Origin: Ochromonas danica
Taxonomy: Eukaryota; Sar; Chrysophyceae; Chromulinales; Chromulinaceae
Assembly (NCBI GenBank): GCA_015146655.1
Contig: VKHL01000002.1
Location: 62,001-126,000 of the forward strand
DNA: 64,000 bases
Direction of reading: 5' to 3'
Part shown: piece by piece, positions 45,601-58,425 of the stretch
Layout of the letters: every line of letters begins with the position of its first letter
Numbering within the stretch: the first letter of the stretch is position 1
Notes under the pieces: generated by a model
What the model was told of the DNA's origin: nothing
Databases searched by the model: none
What the model saw: the letters and a program-made list of their open reading frames with translations, nothing else
Program-made: the position numbers and the translations under genes

Positions 45601-48600
45601 ATTTAAAAATTCATTTTCTGTAGCATATTCAGAGATACTTAATAACCCATCTGTAAATGATTGGATATGGAAGAGTTGTTGTATGAAAGAGTTCATATAA
45701 CAAGTTCCTCCTTGATTACACAAGCCAATATAGTCATCTTTGAGACGTAATAAAGCACTTGGATCATAATCCCATAACCATGACCTCTTATTTGCAATTA
45801 AAGAATGATCATTATTTTCCTCCTCTGTTGTAGATGAGGTAATCTTTTCAACCAATTGTGATGGTAAAGGGTGGGCCTTATTGACAGCTGCAGCCAGGTG
45901 TGATAGATTCTCATTGCAACCATCACATAAAACAGACAATAAGACGTACGCTAGACTACGACTTTCTGCAGTTTGACAAAGTGCCACTTTCTTGGCCTCA
46001 TCACTTTCATTTCCATGTAAGAGATACACAAGTGGATAAAGACAGTTAAGATAGAGGAATTCAATCAGTGTAGTATCTACTGTTTCTCCTGACAGATACC
46101 CTCCAATATATTCTTTATTCTCTTCTTCCAGTGATAAAACAAGTAAAACACGAAGGATTCCAATTAATTCTCCATCTGTTTGCCCAGAATGGAACGTTTC
46201 TCTGGAAGAGTGATTACGTAATCTCTTCACGAAAGTTTGAATTAAAGGTCTTCGTTCTTCAGCAGACTCAGTCGAGGTCATGCCAGCTTCAGTGGGGGAA
46301 AGATTATCACCACCCACTGATGCAAAGCTAGCTGAGTTTCCAATCAATGACAATCGAACATCATTGAAAAGGGATAAGCCAGTAAATGCCTTCTCTGGTG
46401 CTATACGAATACATTCTAATGCAGCAAGTAAAGTATAAAAGCTTTCAAGTTTTTCAGGATTTTGAGCACTTTCCAATATATCCACATCCTTTAGAGCTGT
46501 AGAAATGACCGAACCAACCAAAGCATCATATAATCGGACACGAGCAGGTTTCTTTTCTTGTGCAAGAGATGGATCAGCACATTTAATGTAGATACAAGCA
46601 CAACCTTCGAAGCAGCGACGAGCAATAGCCAATTGAATGGCATGATTGCATTCACACTCAAAGCAAGTTCGAAAGAGCATTTCAACGAAGCGAGTTTGTT
46701 GAATCAGAGTTAGCCCATCCTCTCTGGCAGCAGTTAAACCAAAGCTTAAACCTAATGCATGATCAATGAATGACTCCAAAACCCACAAAGAAATCTTTCC
46801 ATCTTCAGACAATTCACAACCACGAGAGCATGCCACTAAAATGGTCGAAACTAGTTTAAATGCATCCATGCAAGTTAATACAACCGCCGGCGCGATATTA
46901 TCAGAAGAATTATCTCCCGTGGGTTTACTGATAAGAGAACGATTACATTGCCACATACGATAAACGGGATCTTGAGCAAGTAAATATGAAGATATGCGAA
47001 TGAGAATAATGCTTGTCAAGAGATATAAATCGCAACGATGAACTTGATAGTCAAATGCTCCACACTCCTGTGGTCTCCATGGGAATGGTTGAGCAGAAGA
47101 TTTGACTAGATTATGATTTAATAGCTCACTAACAAATTCAGAACCACCGAGATGGAAGAACTTCATTGCCCAATCAGCAGGGGAGGAGGAGCTTGAAGGG
47201 ATGGACAACATTTGTACTTCATTGTCATTTTGGTTTGCACCAAGAAGAGAGTCCACCATTTGTAGTGTATAGAGTAGGCGATAGGGACAGCTGGCATCAA
47301 ACAAGGCACGTAGCTTCAAACCGTCTCCTTCCATAATATTATTCTTTATGTCTAAATAGAGTGAGACTTGAAATGGCAAAGACTGAATAATATCCCAAAC
47401 AACACTGGACAGGCCGATAAGATTTTCGTCTTCCTCACTCTTCATGCTTAAATACCCATCTAGCATTTCAAGAAGTTGATCAATATAATGAGGATTAGCT
47501 TTAATGATAGGCACCAGCTGCTCACTGACAACTTCAAGTCGATCCGATGGAATGCTCTTCTCCGGTTGAGTAGAATCTGAAGTGAAGTATTGTTTCAATG
47601 AGCTTCTCAATGGGAATGGCGGCATATTGAAAATATTGCCAGACTTGTGTGAGCCAGCACCGAATCCAAGCCATCCCAAAGGATCCAATTCATCAAGTAA
47701 CTCATGTTCCAACTCCTTCTCAGTGATCACATCCGAAATAACAAAAGGATTGTCACCACTCTTTTCACTGGATGTCGGAAGAGGAGAATCTTTCTTTCTA
47801 GCGTAGAGACTATCGAAAAACCCAAACTTGGCATTGCGAATAGTGATATCATCCTTCTCTAACTTATCCGCTGCTGAATTGGAGGTTTGTAACAGAATGA
47901 TGGAAGGGTCTTCTTTAAAGTGCTGAGCAACCTTTAGTCGAACATTACCAATAGTATCTGTAGATTTGCAGGATAACTTTAATGTGGTTGAATCATCATT
48001 ACCAGCGATAACCTTGATAGTATGAAAATGTACTGGGAAAAAATACCATCGATGAATGAACATCTGAAGAGTAGTCACCAAACGAGCAATACGAACGGAT
48101 AGGACATGGGCAGGAGAAATCTTATTTGCATCCTCAAACCATTCTTCTGCTTTACCATTGGCATCAAAGTGTGTTGAAACCACTCTACTTTTCTCTTTCT
48201 CAATTCCCATTGAACCTTCTGCACCAAGTGGTTTGTCAACATCATCGACTGCATTCGATTCCTCACTATGAAGGGCTTGCATGGAATGATATAAATGCTT
48301 GAAACACAATTTTAAAAAACCAGCTTTCAAACCTTCTATTCCTTTTCCACTTTTAGGAATTCGATGATGAAGTTCGACTAACAGCTTCATAGCCGCTAAA
48401 GGAACACCTCCATGATCAGCGTCTAATGCCAATCTCCAAAGCAAAGGAATACCAATTAGATAACCTGATCGATTCCATTGACCATCATTGTCAAAACGTA
48501 AGGTCTTATTGTTTAGGTTCACTAGAAGAAACATCTTCATAGCCAAACTTGCCACAGCAGGTCGAGATAAGGCACGTGCACCATCATTAGAATATGCTAA

Positions 48601-51600
48601 TTTCAATATACAGTCTTCAAAAATGCGACTAACCACATTTTCTTCTAAGACTGTGAAAACTTCTGTTCCAGATTTACCATTGCCATTCTTTGGTTCTAAG
48701 TCCCCCAAAAAAGACAACTGTGAATTGAGATCAGGACGAAGTGGATCATTTTCATAGACTATGGAAGCCATTATCGAGCTTAAGAGAGGATGCTCATTAA
48801 CAACTAAACCATCCAGCCAAATGCACAGCTTATCGAGAGCTTCTTCAGAAGTCGAGTCTTCGCCAAAAACCTGCCAAACAATCAGGGCCTGTGCCTCAGA
48901 CAACTTGAAGCAAGACTTTGACAAAACAAATTGCAGAAAATCGAGTCTTTCTACAATTCCTTTTAATTTGCTAACTTCCGCAACTCTGCTTTTGGGTCGA
49001 GGACGACCAGCTATTCCATTATCACCAGTTACAGCCTTCCCCACCTGATTATGGATGCGTTCTAATTCTGCAAAGAAGATCTCCATTAAGCGGGACTGTT
49101 TCAACAATTTCTCTATTTGTTGGGCAATACTTGTGCCCTTGGGCATACTTTGACGAGACAAGATGAACCACCCTTTATTTCCAGATGGATACAAACAAAG
49201 TGTCCTTCTCAAAAGTTGTAATGAAATTGGAACATTCCTACCCAGTTGCACATTGTCAATACACTTCTGCATGACTGCCTCTCGTTCCTCCACAAACTCT
49301 TCTTGCAACAATTCGACGAGTAGATCGACTGCAAGGCCAATGAGAATCGGATCCGCATTTGCGTCTTCTGAAGAATCTTGGATAAACTTCCACAGCAAAC
49401 CAAATCCCATCCACTGTCGATTGGATCCGTTAACCACCTGCACCTTGCGATTGAGAGTTGTAGGCATGGAAACTACTCTGTTGTGATTAGTATTGCTATT
49501 ATCTTCTACGTGAAGAGCATTATCACTGAGAGCGAAGATATCTCCATGCTTTCCCTTTTCCTCTCGAGCAACTCGAAGATATTCCAAGGTGAAATTCTGA
49601 ATTAATCGCAGTACCTGCTCATTGTATTCTTTATAGCTCATTGAAGATAGCAAGTTGAAAAGAAATTGTCGCAAAGAGTTGTCCATTGCTGGTAGCAATA
49701 CAAGTAACAAATGGAACGTTACACGCACAATGGCTTCATGAGCTCCTTTGGTAGCTTGCCAAATCAATTGAATATGCTTCTCTTCAAGTAAATGACGATA
49801 AGCCATATAGACAAGAACATTATCAGCCTTGGAGATCATATCTTGGTGAAGTGAATCTCCAAAGAGAACATCAACTATATTAGACTGCTTCAACCACTTA
49901 TCGAATTTAGCCTCTGAGATAACGATTTTGAGATTATACATGGAATTACCATAGGGTCGTGGAGCAGGCGTCGTGGATGCGACCCCTCTCTTCAGAGTCT
50001 GTCGTCTTTTCTGAAGAAAAGGTCCCAATTTTGGCAACAGGCTGTCTATCACTTCCTTGACAATGGACAGCCCTTGATAACGCTTTTGAAGCTTTGCAGA
50101 AGATAGCAGCTTTTGAGCCATACTGAGGCGAAGTAGATCTAAACTCTCTTGAACATCTGGTTTTCTACTTTCTTTTAGATCAGCTGATGCTAAATTGAGC
50201 AAATCTCTGATGGTCAAGAGCAAGTCATTGAACTCTCTCATATTGAACTCTCGGATTAGTTGTTCATCATAGCGCAATAATGTCATAGGTATTATTTCTT
50301 TGAGATCCCAAGTAAAATCACGGAATCGCTTAGCTCCAATATGCTGACGAAGGTTATATACGAGTTGCAAATGAAGCAACATGATTCTACATGAAGGAGG
50401 AGGAGAAGACTCAATGAGAGACTGAAACATGTTTTCTGCTCCGTTCGCTTGAAAGTACTCATTAATTGCTTCAAGCTGATAGCTTGATAGGTTGAGAACA
50501 GTTGAGGCACCTGGCCTAGGAATAGTAGTGATTGCCTTCTCTGTCACACTGTCAGACCGATCATCTCTACTTTGTGAACTAATATCTAAGTTATTCGAAA
50601 CATTGTTACGATAAGATCGATGCCATTCAGCTATGATCTTCGATGCTTGAGCATCAGACAATCCAGATGTGCTTCGCAGCACATCTAGAGGAGCATCAAT
50701 CAACTCATATTCCTTCGTGGTCATATCATAGATACGGCTATCTGCATCTTCATAGACTATCGTATGTTGCTTACCATATGGATCATACGCTATCACACGA
50801 CCATAGTAAAACCGTTGATAACGAGACCACCAGATCCGAATGAATTTACTCACATCAACTGTGGAGAACTTTAAACGATTTGCATTACTAACTAAATGCT
50901 GTTGATTTTGCAAATCTACCCATAAATGAGGGCGTTGCTGCAAATCCGCTTTAATAATCATTTCTTCGGTCATATCAGATGAAGATTCTTGATCTGGATT
51001 GATATATCGCTTGGCATGGATTGTATGCATTCCAGTCGAAGGATCATAACTCTCAATATTTCCTTCCACCCATAGACCATTTTCTAATTGATATTGTATA
51101 AAATGACCTACCGCTTTTTGCTCTCCTAAAATTCTCTGCCATTCATCTGGCCAGAAAGAGACGGTCTTTCCTCCTATTAGTGCATGTACTGGACGACCAA
51201 ATTCTCCATAAAATCCTCCATAACCAGAGTATGGAGCTAACATCGGAGTTGGAACATTTCCTAGTTGTTGTGTGGCCAAGAATTGAAAGCATTGATTACC
51301 ATTACCAAGAAGAATAAGATTTCGTAATTCCATTAGTTCCACAATATCATGGGAAGCAGGTTGAGCCAACAACTGCGAGACTTTGAGTAAGATTGAAGCA
51401 ATTTGCTTTTCTTGATCTCTATAAGAGTTTCCATTCAAACACAAAAACAAAGAGAGTACACCATAAGAACAAACCCCCCAACGCACAAGTATGACAAAGA
51501 ATGTTAAAGAAACAAAAACGAAAACAAAAACAAGTACAACAACATGTATGATGTCAATTACTTTACCTTCTTGACTTTTTCCGGAGAAGTAATTCCATTA

Positions 51601-51802
51601 AAATTGGCAAAGAAGAATGTAGGAAAAGAGAAGTATTACTTTGTGTTAAATCTAAAGTAGTCGTAGGATCCAAGAGCATATTGATCGCTTCAATCAGATC
51701 TTGTAAGACATGCTCTACTTCCACAGGAGAACAAACTCCTAAATAGAAATCTGACAAATCTGCTGATCCTGCTAAAGTATTTAATCGATCGAAGACTTCC
51801 AT
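42666..51802 (-). CDS. Giant ubiquitin carboxyl-terminal hydrolase (USP9X/USP34-like)
   Basis: Six exons: 51802-51567, 51418-43908, 43823-43656, 43570-43525, 43443-43305 and 43232-42666. The frame closes exactly over 2,889 codons. The USP catalytic domain lies at about 1970-2330: Cys box LCNQGGTCYMNSFIQQLF (Cys near 1983), and His box VGAIDRGHYYSFVKD (near 2270), with the blocking LKRFEFD and NDRLV motifs. The flanks are long alpha-helical repeats, as in USP9X, USP24 and USP34. A ubiquitin-like fold may lie near 1218 (STDTIGNVRLKVAQHF). Near 225-300 there are two Tudor/SH3-like stretches (LWVEGNIESYDP, FYYGRVIAYDP). These enzymes remove ubiquitin from signalling and trafficking proteins. The C-terminal tail is Ser/Asn/Gln-rich. 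Confidence 0.92.
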
Positions 51803-52132
51803 GAAGGTCAGAAAGGTTGAAGAAGGAAAGAGGGAAAGGAGAGTGAAGCTTCGTGATTTTCTTTCTCTTTCTCTCTCTCTGACCTGAGAGCTGCACACTG
51901 CCGCATAAAAACACGTTGAGAGGGAAAATTGCATTGGAAAAACGCGATCTCCCTCCCAGCACCTCTGTTCAAAATTTCATTTGGAAAGTCCTTCTTAGCC
52001 CATCAAAAACTCTTCTTTTGCGACTTTAATCAATCTACACTTCAAATTTACTTCTTAACCTTCCACTGGTGCTGGACTAAAGAAGTTATCATTCAGCCGT
52101 GTATTACCATACATTCTTAACAACGATTATAC

Positions 52133-53154
52133 TCATTTTCTGGAACTATAACTAAAGGAGACCATACTTCGCTTACTTGAAGCCCTTGATAAAGAAGGTC
52201 TGGAAGATATTAACAATCGCTCATCTTCTAGCTGTTTTAGCTCTTGTTCTTCTTTCATTCTCGACCTTTCCATATCTGCGATATCTAATACAGCTTGTTC
52301 TATATCATCATCTCGATGCTTGTTTTGCAATAATCTACCACACAAAAATCAAAGACTTAATTGCAAGATAGGATAGCAGTAGCGAAGAAATTCCTCTTAC
52401 CTCATGATTGGTGTGCATCCATTGTTATCCTGTTCAAATAAAGCGCGAGGATATAGATCACATAATAAAAACACAACTTCCACATCTGGATTCTCTCTGC
52501 TCAATGCACAATGCAAAGGTGTGAACCTATCTCCACGCAAAAGCAATTAATCATTCAACCATGTGCTGTAGAGATAAGAGAGCATAAAAATTCTTACCCC
52601 TTGTTATCCTTGCAAGAGAGAGCAGAGCGGAAGTTGTCATAGAGCAGTTCGAGGATCGAAGTGGTCATTCGCCTCTTGCCTGCAGCCAAATGGAAGGGCA
52701 ACTGACCATAGCGATCTGCTTGTCGCACTGCTTCCACACCTCTTTGAACCAATAAATTAATTAAATCACCATAACACTCCTTTGGATAGGCAATAGCCAG
52801 ATGTAAAGGTGTTTGACCATCTTTAGTAGTGGCCAAGAGACCCTCTGGGAAACAATCAATTAAATAGGCGATAGCTGGGAGATGCTCCTGTTTGGATGCT
52901 ACGCATACAGCTTTATGAATAGGAAGTTGACCAACTTTGTTTCTTGTTGAAGTTGCTGTAGGGTAGCTTTCAGTCAAGAGACGAAGAAGAGGAAGGTTCG
53001 ACAAAATAGTGGCATTGAATGAGGCCAGATGAAGTGGCAGACTACCATCCTCACGAGGCTGTTGGATTTCTCTTGGATTACTGATTAAAATACCTTGTAT
53101 CAAGTCATCAGAAGGATCAGCTTGTTTCAATAGTTGTTGGAGTGATGAGCTCAT
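52133..53154 (-). CDS. Ankyrin-repeat protein
   Basis: Exons 53154-52598, 52526-52401 and 52334-52133 (294 residues). About six ankyrin units: DGSLPLHLASFNA, VGQLPIHKAVCVASK, DGQTPLHLAIAYP, YGQLPFHLAAGKRR, then KGFTPLHCALSRENPDVE, which is rebuilt across the first intron, and NNGCTPIMRLLQNKH across the second. Rebuilding repeats at both junctions confirms the splice sites. The tail (from about 220) is a charged helix and a Ser/Arg-rich end (PSLSRASSKRS). The start ATG was chosen because the longer open frame above it adds no homology. Function is protein binding; partner unknown. Confidence 0.85.
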
Positions 53155-53279
53155 CTCATCGTTGAAAACTGAAAAAGGACCAAAAACTCGTTTTCGGGTT
53201 TCCGGAATTTGGTGTTGTACATCATAAAAACAAAATGGAAAATGCAACAAAATCTCTTTCTTTTTTAAACATATGATAA

Positions 53280-54800
53280 TTAAGCAGAAGCAACTTGCAA
53301 AGAGGATAGTACCTCCTTATTCGAGGCAACAGAAACATTGGCCGTCAACTCACCAGACACAGCAATGCTCAAATCCAAGAGCAGATCCACAGGGCTATCA
53401 CTATTATTTTCTGGGAGATTGACAACCAACTCTCCCAGAACAAGAGCAGGATCAGCTGCAACCGCAGGTGCCAAAGCAAGCTGAAGAAAGCCAGCAGATC
53501 CGCTCAACTGCAAAGGGACTTGGACCTTGACAGGGAGAGCGGATTGAGCAGGCACCACTTCCAAGGTTGCATCCGAAGCAGTGGAGGAAAGCACAACAGC
53601 TCTTTGCAAGGATGAAGCCTTGGGAGAGTCATGAGGAACATTATCCAATAAACCCTACAAAAAGAAAACAACAATGTTGAGTACAGAGAACAGATACAAC
53701 TAGTCACTCTTCCGACTGACCTGCTCAATGAGATGCTTTCCATGGAGAACTGCTCCAACACACTGCACTTCATAGGTCTCAAATCTAACTTTAGGGAACA
53801 CTGCATTGGTAAACTGAGCCTTCAACAAAGCTTGAATACGAGGAACAGAGGAAGGACCGCCACAGAGACAGATGTTGGTAACAGCTTCAGCGCCCACCTG
53901 AGCTGCGGTGAGAACAGCAGTGATGGTGTTCTTGAAGTGAATCAAAGGAATAGACATGAGATCCTCGAAGCGAGCTCTGGAAATCTTAGTAGAGTAATCA
54001 ATACCCTCGCAAAGAGAGTCGATATCGATAGTTGCCTCGGCGCCAGTGGAGAGGGTGCGAATAGCATTCTCACACTCACGAGACAAACGAATCATGGCAC
54101 GATGATTATCTTGGCAAGGGACCTTGTGCTTTCTGGCAAATTCCTTAGCACAGAACTCAGACAACTGCTTGACCATGATGCTACCGCAGATGTTCTCAGT
54201 GGCTTGAGAAGCAAGAGGAACAAAGAGACCTCCACTAATGGAGAAGAGGCTCACAGTGCAACGAGACCAACCCAAATCAACAACCAAGGTCTTTGAAGGG
54301 GCAAGAGAAGCATCATCAAGACCATAAGCTAACAAAGCAGCGGAGGCATCATCAAGAAAGCTCTTGATGCGGATACCACCATGTTGAGCAGCCTCAATAT
54401 ACCTTTGCTTGGTTGCCTCATCCAACACCTGAGGAGTGGTGATCACAGCTTCTCTAATCGCCTTACCAACTTGTTGCTTAACTTGATTGTGTATATTTCT
54501 GAAGAAGAGAGTGTTAATCTCTTGGACAGTGAGGTCTCGCTCCAAAAGCGGAACATGGACGTGGCTCTTGTCTTCTTTCAACAGTAAATTACGCACACCA
54601 ACAAAAGTATTGTGGGTATTTTTATGTTGTTGAGTAATGGCAGAGTGTCCCACGACATTCTCTTCACCTCTAAATGCCACGGCACAAGGAATGGCACGGA
54701 AACCGAGATCATCAGCTAACACTTCCCAGAATCCCTTATCTTCATACCAAACGGCGATAGAAGCCGAATGAGAACCAAAATCTAAACCAATAATACTCAT
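53280..54800 (-). CDS. HSPA14: HSPA14-like Hsp70 (ribosome-associated type)
   Basis: Exons 54800-53721 and 53654-53280 (484 residues). The ATPase domain begins MSIIGLDFGSHSASIAVW, with AVITTPQVLDE, TLVVDLGWSRCTVSLFSISGG and ICLCGGPSSVPRIQALL as phosphate- and adenosine-binding loops. The substrate-binding part is short (about 120 residues) and lacks the helical lid, as in HSPA14/Hsp70L1, the Hsp70 member of the mammalian ribosome-associated complex. Total length fits HSPA14 (about 509), not canonical Hsp70 (about 640). LDFGS replaces the usual LGTT, so ATP hydrolysis may be weak, which is also true of the family. The intron is 66 nt with a GTCAGT donor. Confidence 0.85.
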
Positions 54801-55035
54801 TTTATTTAAAGCTTTGTACACAGGGAGAAAACCTGGACAAGAATGACGTGATAGATGGAATGGTTGTGACGGCTGGCTGGCCGGAATCTTCCCCCAACAC
54901 TTTCAAAACTCCACTTTTCGTGGTTTAAAGTAGACCAAAGTTCTTGGTGGCTTGGTTTGGTTGTTGTTTGTGTTATTATGATCATTTCAAAGAAATAGTA
55001 AATCGTTTCTAGAGAATCAATTAGTTAAAAAGACA
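54801..55035. promoter_or_regulatory. Divergent promoter region between HSPA14-like and RCC1 genes
   Basis: 235 bases between two start codons facing away from each other. No clear TATA box. Both flanking genes are housekeeping in type, consistent with a bidirectional promoter. Confidence 0.4.
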
Positions 55036-56955
55036 ATGAAGAGAGGTCGTACTGATGGTCATTTAAATAAAGAAGAGCTTGCTGCAATAGAAGAAGAAGA
55101 AGAGGCCTATCATCGTGAAATTACTGCAGTGAGTCTATTTCTGTATAACTTTTTGTCTGTGAACAACAATTTTCCTTATTTTCTTGTTTCCTCTCTCTTA
55201 TAGAAGAATGAGTTTGTGCGAGCAACACCCAATACGCTTGCTTCTAGAAGAATAGTCACCGCACAAAGAAAAGACAAGAAGGAACAGTTTGCAAAACATC
55301 TTGTATCATTGAATAAGAACTTCTATAGTTGGCTACGGGAACAAATTGCGGCTGATGCTTGTGTGGACTTGTCTGATGGGTTTCAGGTATGAATATTCAT
55401 GTCTCTTACCTTTGACTTCGATTCACCACTTGTTATCTATTAGGACTATGTCGATTATGTATCAAGTTTGGAAGACAGATATTTGCGTACTTACGGAGAG
55501 GTACTAACCTTTGGTTCTGGAGATTGTGGGCAATTAGCACATGGTATAGACGAGGAGGAAGATTTGTCGGTCAAGTTTCCTCGTATTGTTTATTCCTTAC
55601 GAGACAAGAAAGTATGTGGTATAGCTTGTGGTGGCATTCATAATGCCGTCTATACAGAAAGTGGACAAGTCTATACCTGGGGTTGTGCAGACGATGGTTC
55701 TTTAGGTCGTCCTGGTGAAGAGAGTATGCCTTTACTCGTCGATGTAGGTTTTTGATAGTTATCACAATGAGTTCGATGCTCTCATAGCGCAATAAACAAC
55801 TGTTATTTTTAGAGTTTAGTAGGAGAGACCATTATTGGCCTGGCCTGTGGAGATGGTCAAACGATTGCTGTCAGCACTTCAGGTGATGTTTGGGGTTGGG
55901 GCTGCTATAAGGATAAAGAAGGAAAGAAGTGGTTTAATCCATCAGCAGGTTTGACTTTCTTTCCATGATGTAGATAATTAACAACAATTATTATTAACCA
56001 CTTGCTTGTAATATACTAGACGCTGCAGTGCCCATGAAAGATATTAAGAAACAGCAGAATACCCCCATTAAAATATCTGGTTTAAAGAATATTGTTGAAG
56101 TTGCTTGTGGTGCTTCATTCAACTTGGTTAGTTGATTGTTATAATCTATTACCTGTTCGAACTGAGCTGATGTTAATACGTTCTTCTCAGGCAAAAACTG
56201 CTGATGGTGTTCTCTATTCTTGGGGAATTGGCGAATGTGGTGAGTTGGGTAGAGATTCCCCTGCTTTGAAAGTCAGGAAGCCTGATGGTGAAGAAGACTA
56301 TGACCTTCCTTCCATTCTGAAGCATCACATTACCCCCAGTCAAATGATCTTAGACAAGTCAGTTGTCGGATTGAAAACTTCTTTTGTATGCGATGTGAAA
56401 GCCTTCGGATGTGGTGCTTACCATTCACTCATCGCTTTAGTTGGCGATCGTGTCTTTGCCTGTGGTTTGAATAACTATGGCCAGTTGGGTACCGGTGACA
56501 CAAAGAACCAAACTTTGGTTTTTGAGATTGCTGCATTACAGGACAAAGGTATTGTCTCTTTGAAGGGAGGCATGCACCATTCCTTGGTCCTAAGTTCTTC
56601 AGGTGAATTATATGCTTTTGGAAGAGGAGATTCGGGTCAACTTGGTTCCAATGAAGGAAACGTGAAATCTGCTGGAGATTTCTGTGCTCTCCCTGTTAAA
56701 CCCCTCCTCCCACCTAATACTCTTGTAGCATCTATCGATTGTGGTGGCAACCATAACCTTGCCTTAACACGAGCTGGTGATGTCTATTCCTGGGGATATG
56801 GAGATATGCTTGCCTTGGGTCATGGTGAAGATAAGGACGAGTTCTTACCCAAGAAACTCAATTTCCAAAAGGCTGGACTAAAGAACATAACTGTAACTCA
56901 GGTAGCTGGAGGTGGACAACACTCTGCAATTATTGGAAAAGTCGTGAGCGTATAA
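55036..56955 (+). CDS. RCC1: RCC1-family protein (Ran guanine-nucleotide exchange factor)
   Basis: Six exons: 55036-55128, 55204-55386, 55444-55743, 55813-55948, 56020-56126 and 56191-56955 (527 residues). RCC1 repeats build a seven-bladed propeller: GEVLTFGSGDCGQLAHG, GQVYTWGCADDGSLGR, GDVWGWGCYKD, GVLYSWGIGECGELGR, DRVFACGLNNYGQLGTG, GELYAFGRGDSGQLG and GDVYSWGYGDMLALGHG. RCC1 loads Ran with GTP on chromatin and sets the nuclear-transport gradient. A basic N-terminal region (KRGRTDGH, ASRRIVTAQRKDKK) of about 110 residues precedes the propeller and could bind DNA or act as a nuclear signal. Another RCC1-like protein is possible, since the Ran-contact residues cannot be judged by eye. Introns are 54-76 nt. 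Confidence 0.85.
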
Positions 56956-57038
56956 TAGAAATGGAATAGTCGAACAGAGTGTAATCCGATAAGACTACTT
57001 TACATACAAACTATATTACAACGAGGTGATGACACATT

Positions 57039-58153
57039 TCAATGGTAGAATGCATATGCTTGATTAATAAGACGACGATCCACACGGGCAGAAGGTGGTT
57101 GATTAGAAAGAACTTGGCCTGGTCGTTCAGGTTGAGGAAGAGGAGGACGACTCTCACCACTGATAATGTTATATCCCACTCTACAAAGTACATTTGACAC
57201 ATAGCAACACCATAGATTAAGATAGAGGAATTAACTACACGAGAGAAATGTACCTGGTATCTCCTTTCGTTACTAGAGCATTTGATCTTAATCCAGCACG
57301 ATATCGAACTATTGCATAACATTAACAAACGTGTGACATAACTCCACCAAATCTAATAACATACGTATGCTATGTAACTCACCCATATCATCATGAAATC
57401 TCTGATGTTCACCATCTTGTGATTGTGCATATTGTAAAGTCAGAATATCATAAGCTGTATTTGATTGATTCTTCTTTGCTTTTAGACCTTCTTCACGGAA
57501 TTTAGCAACTCGTTCTTCTTCTAAACGAGCTTTTGTTTCAGCTTGACTCCATCGATCTTCTTCACGCTTTACCGTCTATATACACATATATGAGGATGGG
57601 TTAGAGAAGAAGAAGAGTGCTGGATATGAGCAATCATCGTCATCAACATCATCATTATCGATAAACTATAATCTATTTATTTACCATATTTCTTCGGAAT
57701 TCATCTGCTGCTTGTTTCTTTCTATTTTGTTCTTGTCTCTGAAGGTATTCTTCTCCTACAGTGTCTGTATGAAATCGATCAGCATTAGAGAGATAACCTG
57801 CCCCTCCTACTGGACAAGATGTTAACATAGAAGATGTCTCTGGTGCATTGGCTTGATGAAGACGTGCTTGCCAACCAACACGTTGATTAATACGATTTCG
57901 TTCTAAGGCAACTTTATCTTTCATATTTAATCTTTCTAAACGTGTCCGTGGACGTATACTTCTCTAGAGAATGAAAGCAACAGAGAAGAGAGAAGAGAGA
58001 AGAGAATGAGAGAGGTATACAGAGAGAGAGAGAGAGAGAGAGTTTGTGTGTGTGTGCGGGTGTGGGAGGAGATATGCAATGTCAAGTGATAGTAGTGCGA
58101 TTACTTACAAAACCAAAAGCGGATGGTGGAATGTCCGTTGTATTTTGCTGCAT
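57039..58153 (-). CDS. Small five-exon protein, possibly flagellar
   Basis: Exons 58153-58109, 57963-57685, 57575-57383, 57308-57254 and 57180-57039 give 237 residues with exact frame closure. The protein is basic and helical: RSIRPRTRLERLNMKDKVALERNRINQRVGW, an Arg/Lys/Glu-rich middle (TVKREEDRWSQAETKARLEEER), AYDILTLQYAQSQDGE, and a C-terminal VGYNIISGESRPPLPQPE. The Y-N-x-I-x-G box near the end resembles short motifs in several flagellar microtubule-associated proteins, so an axonemal role is possible; this is weak inference. No known domain recognised. The first intron carries GA and GT microsatellites. Confidence 0.7.
58018..58056 (+). repeat. GA/GT microsatellite inside an intron
   Basis: An (AG)n run followed by a (TG)n run within the first intron of the small five-exon gene. 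Confidence 0.85.
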
Positions 58154-58425
58154 AATTACTAAACAATAGGAATTCTCTCGCTTATGGAATAAAATAGTGT
58201 CTTGTTACTGTGTTTTATCCAGGTATCAAGCTAATTAGTCTCTAGATAGGAGAAGTGTGTTTCTCTGAGTAATTTGAAACAAACTCAAAACTGACGCGAT
58301 CAATTCAATTCCTGGAATTCATTTCCCACATCATCCAAATGGAAAACCGTCAATACCAGATAGCCAGATGGCCAGAGTTTAGGTCCTGCCAGTAGTCTAC
58401 ATTTTTGGGAAAAGTTAAAGAAGTG

